A stretch of DNA of 30,860 nt, taken from IMG/VR virus record IMGVR_UViG_3300023278_000040, positions 1 to 30,860 of that record. One strand, given 5' to 3'. Shown here piece by piece: positions 20,905-28,414 of the stretch. The stretch is from a virus. Both the position numbers and the translations under genes were made by a program. Every line of letters starts with the position of its first letter. The first letter of the stretch is position 1. The notes beneath the pieces were generated by a model. The model saw only the letters and a list, made by a program, of their open reading frames with translations. It did not search any database and had not been told where the DNA came from.

Positions 20905-21270
20905 ATGACAGAACAAAAAATTGATTATTTTGATGGTATTAGAGACCATTTCAGTACCCTTGACACTCAAATAATTGAAGTACCAGAATGGGATTTAGTA
21001 GGCGATAAAGCTATATTTTGTAAACCTTTCAATATGCTTGAAAAACAAAAGATTTTTAAAGGTGCTAGTGGCACAGATTTAATTGTTTTGATTGATGTTA
21101 TTATTGAAAAGGCATTAACAAAAGATGGTAATAAAATGTTTAATGGAAGTCATGTTTTAGCATTTAAAACTAAAGCTGATACTAATGTTATTGCAGATGT
21201 TGCCACAAAGATTATGGGAACTGGAAACACAGATATTGAAGATAATAAAAAAAACTTAGAAATAATGTAG
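20905..21270 (+). CDS. Tail assembly chaperone G
   Basis: This 121-residue protein begins directly after the tail tube stop. The core, VGDKAIFCKPFNMLEKQKIF and DLIVLIDVIIEKALTKDG, is typical of tail assembly chaperones that wrap the tape measure during assembly. It stops at 21270, and a slippery heptamer 15 bases earlier lets part of the ribosomes continue in the -1 frame. The product is not expected in the virion. Confidence 0.88.
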   Translation: MTEQKIDYFDGIRDHFSTLDTQIIEVPEWDLVGDKAIFCKPFNMLEKQKIFKGASGTDLIVLIDVIIEKALTKDGNKMFNGSHVLAFKTKADTNVIADVATKIMGTGNTDIEDNKKNLEIM

Positions 21271-21428
21271 AATTACATAATATTTTTGGGTTAGCCGAAA
21301 AGCTACACAAGACTGTTTCCGAAATCTTGCAAATGTCAGTAGATGAGTTTAATATGTGGTTAGCATACTTTCAAATTCAAAGTGATGAACGAGAAAGACA
21401 AGAACGACTAGCAAAGGCTCAAAGATAG
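20905..21428 (+). CDS. Tail assembly chaperone GT (-1 frameshift product)
   Basis: After AAA AAC at 21250-21255 the ribosome can slip back one base and read on in the -1 frame from 21255, adding about 57 residues (LRNNVELHNIFGLAEKLHK, then MSVDEFNMWLAYFQIQSDE). The added part has the classic T-domain pattern MSxxEFxxWxAYFxIQ. The frame is open from 21249 to the TAG at 21426-21428, which overlaps the GTG of the tape measure. There is no start codon with a ribosome site for this part alone. G and GT together chaperone the tape measure. Confidence 0.88.
21249..21255 (+). other. -1 ribosomal frameshift site A AAA AAC
   Basis: The heptamer is in the correct phase with the G frame (X XXY YYZ) and 15 bases before the G stop. 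A short hairpin (ATGTA 21265-21269, TACAT 21274-21278) begins nine bases downstream, at usual stimulator distance, but its five pairs make it weak. Confidence 0.9.
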
Positions 21429-23539
21429 TGGCAACAAAACAAGTAAATATAGACATTATAGCCAAAGACAAGACCAGACAAGCTATGAATTCTGCTACAA
21501 AAGGTGTAGATGGTCTTAAAAGTTCAGTATTCAATTTAAAAAATGCTCTTATTGGATTAGGTGCAGGGGTTGCCATAAAGTCTTTTATAGATGTTGGTAA
21601 GCAAGTTGAATCATTACAAATCAGATTAAAATTTTTATTTGGTAGTGTTGATGAGGGTGCAAAAGCCTTTGATGCTATGGCTAAATTTGCAGGTAAAGTT
21701 CCATTTAGCTTAGAGCAAATTCAAGCAGGTGCAGGAAGTTTAGCAGTTGTGTCTAAAGATGCAGACGAATTAGCCAAAATGCTTGAAATTACTGGTAACG
21801 TTGCATCTGTTACTGGGTTAGATTTTAGAACTGCATCAGAACAAATATCAAGGTCATTTTCAGCAGGAATAGCAAGTGCTGATATTTTTAGAGAAAGAGG
21901 TGTTAGGGATTTATTAGGGTTTAGTGCAGGTGCAAAAGTATCGGCAGATGAAACTGCAGAAGCATTTGAAAGAGTTTTTGGTAAAAATGGAACAATGGCA
22001 GGTGCAACATCAGATTTAGCCAAAACCCTTGAGGGTAGATTGTCTATGATTGGTGATAAGTTCTTTGCTTTTCAAAAAATAGTTGCTGAAAGTTTTTTTG
22101 TAGGTTTAAAACAAGAATTTGGTGCTTTAGATAAAGCATTAGCAGACAATCAAAAGACCATTGATAGTATAGCTAAAAGCATAGGAAAGGGATTATCAGA
22201 AGCTATTATTTTTGCAGGGGATTCAATAGCATTTTTAAAAGATAATTTTGAAATTATTAAAACATTAGGAATAGCATTAGTTGTAGGCAAAATGGCTACT
22301 GCTTTTATCGGATTAGCAACAGCAATAGGCACAGCAAAGTTATCTTTAATTGCCTTTTCTAAAGTTTCTAAGACAACTTTTTTAGGTGCTTTAATTGGTA
22401 TTACAACTGCAATAGTAACAATGAATGATGCTTTAGCAGATGGAGAAGAACCAAATAGAAAGATTAATGATTTATTAGAAAAGAAAAAATTATTAGAATT
22501 ACAACTATCCAAAAGTGGAAATGTTGTTAATGAAACATTACAAAAGCAAATAGAATTTATCAATCAACAAATTGAAGCATATAATCAAAATGTAACTGCT
22601 ATTGCTATGGAAGAAGCAGGTAAACAAAGATTAATAGTTCAATCAAAAGATTATCAAGATAATTTATCTAAAGAAATACAAAAAATTCAAGATTTAAAAA
22701 AAGAACAGCAAAAACTAGCTGATGCAGAATTTCAAATTAGAGGTGTAGACCTTGAAGCTATATCTGGGGGTATAAATTTTGATGATAAATTAAGCCAGAT
22801 TAAAGATCAATTTGATACAGAATTTCAATTACAAAAACAACTACAAGAAAAAAATATTCAATTTATTCAAGGGCAAGATGAATTAGAAGTAGAACTTGCA
22901 CGAATTAAAGCTGATAAATTGCTACAAATTGCACATGAAACTGCTGAAAAAGAAAAAGCTATTAGGCAAACATTTATAAATGAACAATCAGCTATTATGA
23001 AGTCTGGACAATTTCAAGATTTAAAAATGACTGGATTAACTGAACAACAGAAAAAAGATATGATTATTACTGGTGGCAAACAGATTTTAAATTCCATGTC
23101 GCAAAATAATAAAAAGGCATTTCAAATAAATAAAGCCTTAAATATGGCAGATGCTTTTATGAATACTGCTACTGGTGTAACTAAAGCATTAGCATCAGCT
23201 AATATTCCTATGGCTATCTTAATAGGTGCATTAGGTGCTGTTCAAATCGCTACTATTGCCCAACAAAAATATCAAGGTAGACGTTTGGGTGGTCGAATGA
23301 ATCAAGGTCAGCCTTATTTAGTTGGGGAAGCTGGACCAGAATTGGTTGTACCAGATAAAGCATCAAATGTTGTACCAAATGGTCAACTAGGAAATATGGG
23401 TAAGCAAGTAAATGTTAATTTTCATATAACAACAGTAGATGCTACTGGATTTAGTGAATTATTGGTGAATAGTAGAGCAACTATTGTTAATGTGATTAAT
23501 CAAGCCTTAAATGAAAAAGGTAAAGAGGTACTAGTATAA
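21428..23539 (+). CDS. Tape measure protein
   Basis: This 703-residue protein fixes tail length and helps DNA pass into the host. It starts with GTG overlapping the GT stop. The N-terminal half is helical and alanine-rich with a conserved-looking FLFGSVDEGAKAFDAMAKFA region. A hydrophobic segment (about 280-340) may enter the host membrane. Coiled coil follows (about 340-530), and the C-terminus shows the typical GGRMNQGQPYLVGEAGPELV. The size predicts a tail of about 105 nm at 0.15 nm per residue. Confidence 0.92.
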   Translation: MATKQVNIDIIAKDKTRQAMNSATKGVDGLKSSVFNLKNALIGLGAGVAIKSFIDVGKQVESLQIRLKFLFGSVDEGAKAFDAMAKFAGKVPFSLEQIQAGAGSLAVVSKDADELAKMLEITGNVASVTGLDFRTASEQISRSFSAGIASADIFRERGVRDLLGFSAGAKVSADETAEAFERVFGKNGTMAGATSDLAKTLEGRLSMIGDKFFAFQKIVAESFFVGLKQEFGALDKALADNQKTIDSIAKSIGKGLSEAIIFAGDSIAFLKDNFEIIKTLGIALVVGKMATAFIGLATAIGTAKLSLIAFSKVSKTTFLGALIGITTAIVTMNDALADGEEPNRKINDLLEKKKLLELQLSKSGNVVNETLQKQIEFINQQIEAYNQNVTAIAMEEAGKQRLIVQSKDYQDNLSKEIQKIQDLKKEQQKLADAEFQIRGVDLEAISGGINFDDKLSQIKDQFDTEFQLQKQLQEKNIQFIQGQDELEVELARIKADKLLQIAHETAEKEKAIRQTFINEQSAIMKSGQFQDLKMTGLTEQQKKDMIITGGKQILNSMSQNNKKAFQINKALNMADAFMNTATGVTKALASANIPMAILIGALGAVQIATIAQQKYQGRRLGGRMNQGQPYLVGEAGPELVVPDKASNVVPNGQLGNMGKQVNVNFHITTVDATGFSELLVNSRATIVNVINQALNEKGKEVLV

Positions 23540-24141
23540 TGTCTGGTCAATTTCCAACAAGCCCACAAGCAAGTAATGCAGATATAGGTTCAGAGCAAAA
23601 AACTATAGTTACAACCACAACTTCTGGTAGGGTTCAAACTAGACAGATTGATGGGCAAAAATTTACATTAAAATTGACTTATCCACCTATGAGAAGAACA
23701 GACTTTGCACCTATTAAAGCATTTTTAATGAAACAAAGGGCAAGATTAAACACTTTTACAATTATACCACCAGTTGTTTCTAATGCACAGGGCGTTGCTA
23801 CAGGCACAATTAGTGTTGATGGTGCTATAAGTGCAGGAGCAACAACTTGCACTATAGATGGGCTTGCAACAAGCACGAATGGGGTATTAAAGGCTGGGGA
23901 TTATATAAAGTTTGCTAGTCACGAAAAAGTTTACATGGCTGTTGAGGATTTAAACTCAGATGGCACTGGCGAGGGAACATTAACTTTTGAACCACCTTTG
24001 AGAGAAGACGTTTCTAATGATGTAGCTTTAACATATGACAATGTGCCATTTTTTGTAAGGCTTGCAAGTGACGTTCAAGAATATTCTATTATAACTAACG
24101 ACCTTTATAATTATGAGGTGGATTTAATAGAGAGTTTATAA
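23539..24141 (+). CDS. Distal tail protein-like (GTA gp12 position)
   Basis: This 200-residue beta-rich protein follows the tape measure with a one-base overlap. RVQTRQIDGQKFTLKLTYPP and DFAPIKAFLMKQR resemble the start of minor tail or distal tail proteins. A middle insert (about 88-160: GTISVDGAISAGATTCTIDG and EKVYMAVEDLN) looks like a small beta domain. It probably forms the ring between tail tube and tip. The gene order matches the gp12 slot of GTA-like tail modules. The exact family is uncertain. Confidence 0.72.
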   Translation: MSGQFPTSPQASNADIGSEQKTIVTTTTSGRVQTRQIDGQKFTLKLTYPPMRRTDFAPIKAFLMKQRARLNTFTIIPPVVSNAQGVATGTISVDGAISAGATTCTIDGLATSTNGVLKAGDYIKFASHEKVYMAVEDLNSDGTGEGTLTFEPPLREDVSNDVALTYDNVPFFVRLASDVQEYSIITNDLYNYEVDLIESL

Positions 24142-24693
24142 ATGGCTAGAAATCTTACAACCGCAGTAAAAAATGAAATAGCAACTGATAGTCTACAACC
24201 TATTAACTTAATTTATATTAATGTAAGCACAGGTTTAAGGGTTACAGACCATTATAAAGACATTACCTATGATTCTAACACTTATACAGCTTCATCATTG
24301 TTTACTAAGCTATCAAGCGTTACAGAGTCTTCAGAAATACAAGTAAGTAATATAACAGTTACTTTTACAGGTGCAGACCAAACTATAACTTCATTATTTC
24401 TTAATAATCAATATTTAGAAAAAGATGCTGAAATATATAAAGGTTTTATAGATGGTAATGAAGCTCTTATTGCAGACCCATTTTTATTATTTAAGGGCAG
24501 AATAGAGTCATTTAGTATTAATGAAAGCCTTGATAATTCTAGGGTTAATGTTTCTATTGCATCACATTGGGCTGATTTTAGTAAAGTAGAGGGCAGAAAA
24601 ACAAATACTGGTTCACAACAACTACACTTTTCAAATGACTTAGGCTTTGAATTTGCTTCACAAACTGTTCAAGACATAAAGTGGGGTAGGTAA
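24142..24693 (+). CDS. Tail-tip protein, DUF2163-like (GTA gp13 position)
   Basis: This 183-residue protein begins right after the previous stop. It reads as a DUF2163 or BR0599-type hub protein: LTTAVKNEIATDSLQPINLI, YKDITYDSNTYTASSLFTKL, then FLLFKGRIESFSINE. A C-terminal HFSNDLGFEFASQTVQDIKW block follows. These proteins form part of the baseplate hub in siphoviruses and gene transfer agents. Its stop overlaps the next gene by one base, showing tight coupling to the acyltransferase-like gene. Confidence 0.8.
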   Translation: MARNLTTAVKNEIATDSLQPINLIYINVSTGLRVTDHYKDITYDSNTYTASSLFTKLSSVTESSEIQVSNITVTFTGADQTITSLFLNNQYLEKDAEIYKGFIDGNEALIADPFLLFKGRIESFSINESLDNSRVNVSIASHWADFSKVEGRKTNTGSQQLHFSNDLGFEFASQTVQDIKWGR

Positions 24694-25091
24694 TGATAGC
24701 AGATATTGTAGGGTTATTTAAACAATTTGAGAAATATCAAAACCAATCTACAAGGCAGTTAGAGCGTTATTTACAGCCCTCAATAGAACTCAACCAATAT
24801 AGAATGTTTTATGATGAATATAGCATTGTAGGGTTTGTTAACTGGGCTTATCTACATAATTTAGTTCAAGAAAGATTTAGGCACACAGGTAAAATTAAAC
24901 ATACTGAATGGAACTCTGGTAATAATTTATGGTTAATAGATATATTATCAATTCATAATACTTTTGCTATGATGAGATGGGTATATAATTATTTTAAAAA
25001 AGAGTTAAAAATAAATAATTCTATTAACTGGGTTAGAGTTGATAATGGTGTTTATAGAGTTGGTCAAAAGTTTAAAAGGGATTTTCATTAA
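24693..25091 (+). CDS. HlyC-like toxin-activating acyltransferase in tail operon
   Basis: This 132-residue protein shows the pattern of RTX toxin-activating lysine acyltransferases (HlyC family, GNAT-like fold). QPSIELNQYRMFYDE (28-42) is followed by SIVGFVNWAYLH (44-55), TEWNSGNNLWLIDILS (71-86) with D83 in the place of HlyC D92, and a late VRVDNGVYRVGQKF. The N-terminal histidine important in HlyC (H23) has no counterpart, since the first His is at 55, so activity may be altered. Family members transfer fatty acyl groups from acyl carrier protein to lysines. Here a tail or host protein could be the target. It is coupled by one base on both sides. Confidence 0.82.
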   Translation: MIADIVGLFKQFEKYQNQSTRQLERYLQPSIELNQYRMFYDEYSIVGFVNWAYLHNLVQERFRHTGKIKHTEWNSGNNLWLIDILSIHNTFAMMRWVYNYFKKELKINNSINWVRVDNGVYRVGQKFKRDFH

Positions 25092-28000
25092 TGGGTAGTG
25101 TCGTAGATGCTGTTGTCAATGTCGTAAATGACTTTATTGGTTGGCTGTTACCAATTCCAGATGTTCCAGAGTTTGGTTCTTCTGAACAGGTTCGTGGTGT
25201 ATTAATCAATAAACAGTCTAATAATGCTCAAATACCAGTAGTTTATGGAAGAAGAAAATTAGGTATTACTCGTGTTTTTGTTGAATCTTCTGGAGCAGAT
25301 AACGAGTATTTATATGTTGCAGGTGTTGTCTGTGAGGGCGAAATAGAAGAAATAGAACAAATATTCATAGATGATAAAAGGGTTATATTTGATGGTGACT
25401 TAGACCACGGAGTTACAAGAGAAGTTTCTGAAGGTGATTTAAATTTCTATAAAAGCAATGCTTCATATATACAAATACAAGCATTTTATGGAAGAGATGA
25501 CCAAGTAGCATCTTCTGTCCTTACACCCTCAATTAACTGGACTTCAAGCCATAGATTAAGAGGTGTTTGTTATTTAGCTTTTAGGCTTAAATGGAATCAA
25601 GATATATTTAGCTCTATTCCAGATATAAAGGTTATATTAAAGGGAAAAAAAGTTTACGACCCTAGAGATACAACAACTAAATATTCACAAAATTCTGCTT
25701 TAGTCTTATTGGATTATTTAAGAAATACAAGATATGGCAAGGGGTTACCAGATGATGCTTTTGAAACCAATTTTGCATCTTTTCAAACCTCTGCAAATGA
25801 AGCCGACACATTAATAGCTCCAAGAACAGTAACAGTTGTGGCTGTTCCTGGAATTACTAGGCAAACATTTAATGGATATTATAATGATTTTCCTACATTT
25901 TTTATAAATCAACACATTCAAAGCGAAAATAAAATTGTTGCTATAAATAATGATTCTATTAGTCCATATAAGTCTATGAGGTTCTTTGGTTATATAACTC
26001 CCTCTGTAACTGGAACATATGAATTTCAAACAACCTCAGATGATGCTAGTCACGTTTATATAGGGGATAATGCACAAACAGCCGATAATCTAATTAAAGA
26101 AGTTGAGGGCAATAGAACAGTAAAATTAATTGTAAATAATGGCGGTATTCATGGTCCCCGAGCAAGGTCTGGAAGCAAAGCCTTAACTAGTGGTGAAAAA
26201 TATCCTATAATTATTTATTATGGAAATGCACCAACTGGAACTACTTTAACATTTGAATGGCGAATTAGTGGTGGTGTTTATAGTACAGATTTAACAACAA
26301 TATTTACTACTGGGGAAAATACTACTGATGAAGTTCCTGCAATTATTAAGTTTGAAACAAATGCTGTATTAGATACAGATCAAAAAGTATTAGAAAACGT
26401 AAAAAAACTATTAAATCCTATGAGTGCTTTATTTGCCTATAATAATGGAGTTTATAAAGTTAAAATAGAGGGTACTGGTTCAGCTCTTAAAACAATAACA
26501 GCCGATAATGTTGTAGGTGGTGCAAAAGTATTAGGTGAAAGAAAAAATAAAAAATATAACAGGGTAATAGGAACTTATGTAAATCCTTTCAAAAATTTTC
26601 AAAATGATACAGTAAGTTTCCCCCCTGCTGATGATAGTAACGTAGAAACAGATTTTCAACACGCTACAATGCTTGCAGAGGATAATAGCACATTATTAGA
26701 GGGTAATTTCCAGTTTCCTAACGTAACCAACACATATAACGCTGAAGCCTTATGTGAGATTATATTAAGGCGTTCAAGAAACCAATTACAGATACAGCTA
26801 ACATTAACCTCAGAATTTTTAGAATTAGAGATAGGGGATATTGTGGCTATTACTTATCCTACTGGGGGATTTGATGCAAAGCCATTTAGAGTTTTAGGTT
26901 TAACAATAAATGAAGATTTGACAGTAAATGTCCAGTTGTTCGAACACCAAGATAATTTTTATACCTTTAATGAAAAGAACCCAATCCCAACAATACCAGA
27001 TACGACATTGCCAAACCCATTTATAGTTCAATCACCAGTTATAGAAGTTTCAGACGAGTTAAGAGCGTTAAATGAAGAAGCTATAAACACGTTATTAGTT
27101 AATGTGACTGCAACAGATCAATTTATTGTAGACTTTGAAGTTCAAGCTAAAAAAACTACTGATACCAATTATATAAACTTGGGCAGGGGTGCTAGTTCTA
27201 ATTTTGAACTTACAAATGTGGAAGATAACGCTGTTTATGATGTTAGAGCTAGGTCTGTTTCTTCAATTAGTAGGTCAGTATTTATATCTACTCAACACCA
27301 AGTTATAGGTAAGACCGAGCCACCAGCTGATGTTACAAACTTTCAAGTTAATATTATTGGAACAGAAGCCCATTTAAGTTGGACACCTGTTGCTGATTTA
27401 GACCTGTCACATTATATAATAAGACATAGCCCATTAACATCTGGTGCAATATTTAGTAATGCAACAAATCTAGTTAATAAAGTATCAAGACCTGCTAATA
27501 CTGTTACAGTTCCTGCATTAACTGGCACTTATTTTGTTAGGTCAATAGATAAAATTGGATTAGCTTCACTAAATGCCACAAGTAACGTCACATTAATTGA
27601 GAATATAAAAGATTTAAATTTAATCGCAACATCTACACAGCATACTGGGTTTACTGGTGCTAAATCAAATGTTGTTGATATTGGAAGTGCTTTAATTTTA
27701 GACACTTCAAATCAATTTGATGATGTATCTGGCAACTTTGATGATGCATTAGGTTCTTTTGATGGTGGTGCAGGTTCGGTTGTATCTTCTGGAACTTATG
27801 ATTTTGATACTTATATAGATGTTGGTGGTATTTATACAAATAGAATTACTGCGACTGTTCTTTCTGAAAGAGTTGATTATGTAAATTTATTTGATGATGT
27901 GTCTGGAAACTTTGATGATAGAGCAGGTGTTTTTGATGGAGATACAGCTACTTATGGAGATGTTAATGTTGAATTACAAATAGCAAAAACAAATCAAGAC

Positions 28001-28405
28001 CCTGCAAGTGGCTCACCAACATATACTGCATTTCAAAAATTTAATGTGGGCGATTATACTGGTAGGGGATTTAAATTTAGAGCTGTTTTATTAAGTGAAG
28101 ATGTAGAAGCAACCCCAAAAGTCACACAATTATCTGTTACTGTTGATATGCCAGAAAGAGTATATTCAGAAAAAGATATAGCTAGTGGAACAAGCGCATC
28201 TGGAAAAGCTGTTACATTTAATCCTGCATTTAAAGAAATATCTGGAGTAGGTATTTCTGCAAGTAATTTGGCTAGTGGAGATTATTATGCTATAACTAGT
28301 AAAAGTGCTACAGGTTTTACAATAGAGTTTTTTAATAGTTCAAACGCCACGATAGACAGAACATTTGATTATGTGGTAAGAGGATATGGAGAATTAGCAT
28401 CATGA
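25091..28405 (+). CDS. Central tail tip / host-specificity protein (J-like) with PA14-like insert
   Basis: This 1104-residue protein matches J-type central fibers: residues 1-250 have SSEQVRGVLINKQSNNAQIP and VYGRRKLGITRVFVES near the start, and SSHRLRGVCYLAFRLKW later. An insert at about 254-413 has PA14/GLEYA features (RFFGYITPSVTGTYEFQTTS, DDASHVYIGD, GEKYPIIIYYGNAP). The J core resumes at FETNAVLDTDQKVLENVKKL. A fibronectin-type domain is likely at 740-836 and two FDDVSGNFDD motifs lie at 876 and 934. It forms the tail tip and contacts the host surface. PA14 domains usually bind sugars. Confidence 0.88.
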   Translation: MGSVVDAVVNVVNDFIGWLLPIPDVPEFGSSEQVRGVLINKQSNNAQIPVVYGRRKLGITRVFVESSGADNEYLYVAGVVCEGEIEEIEQIFIDDKRVIFDGDLDHGVTREVSEGDLNFYKSNASYIQIQAFYGRDDQVASSVLTPSINWTSSHRLRGVCYLAFRLKWNQDIFSSIPDIKVILKGKKVYDPRDTTTKYSQNSALVLLDYLRNTRYGKGLPDDAFETNFASFQTSANEADTLIAPRTVTVVAVPGITRQTFNGYYNDFPTFFINQHIQSENKIVAINNDSISPYKSMRFFGYITPSVTGTYEFQTTSDDASHVYIGDNAQTADNLIKEVEGNRTVKLIVNNGGIHGPRARSGSKALTSGEKYPIIIYYGNAPTGTTLTFEWRISGGVYSTDLTTIFTTGENTTDEVPAIIKFETNAVLDTDQKVLENVKKLLNPMSALFAYNNGVYKVKIEGTGSALKTITADNVVGGAKVLGERKNKKYNRVIGTYVNPFKNFQNDTVSFPPADDSNVETDFQHATMLAEDNSTLLEGNFQFPNVTNTYNAEALCEIILRRSRNQLQIQLTLTSEFLELEIGDIVAITYPTGGFDAKPFRVLGLTINEDLTVNVQLFEHQDNFYTFNEKNPIPTIPDTTLPNPFIVQSPVIEVSDELRALNEEAINTLLVNVTATDQFIVDFEVQAKKTTDTNYINLGRGASSNFELTNVEDNAVYDVRARSVSSISRSVFISTQHQVIGKTEPPADVTNFQVNIIGTEAHLSWTPVADLDLSHYIIRHSPLTSGAIFSNATNLVNKVSRPANTVTVPALTGTYFVRSIDKIGLASLNATSNVTLIENIKDLNLIATSTQHTGFTGAKSNVVDIGSALILDTSNQFDDVSGNFDDALGSFDGGAGSVVSSGTYDFDTYIDVGGIYTNRITATVLSERVDYVNLFDDVSGNFDDRAGVFDGDTATYGDVNVELQIAKTNQDPASGSPTYTAFQKFNVGDYTGRGFKFRAVLLSEDVEATPKVTQLSVTVDMPERVYSEKDIASGTSASGKAVTFNPAFKEISGVGISASNLASGDYYAITSKSATGFTIEFFNSSNATIDRTFDYVVRGYGELAS

Positions 28406-28414
28406 GGTTAAAAT

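Noticed and set aside
22150-22563. A 137-residue minus-strand open frame inside the tape measure gene, and similar ones at 4112-4465, 19418-19744 and 21721-22023
   Set aside because: They lie wholly or almost wholly inside strong + strand genes, have phenylalanine/serine/isoleucine-rich shadow composition, no ribosome sites and no recognisable domain.
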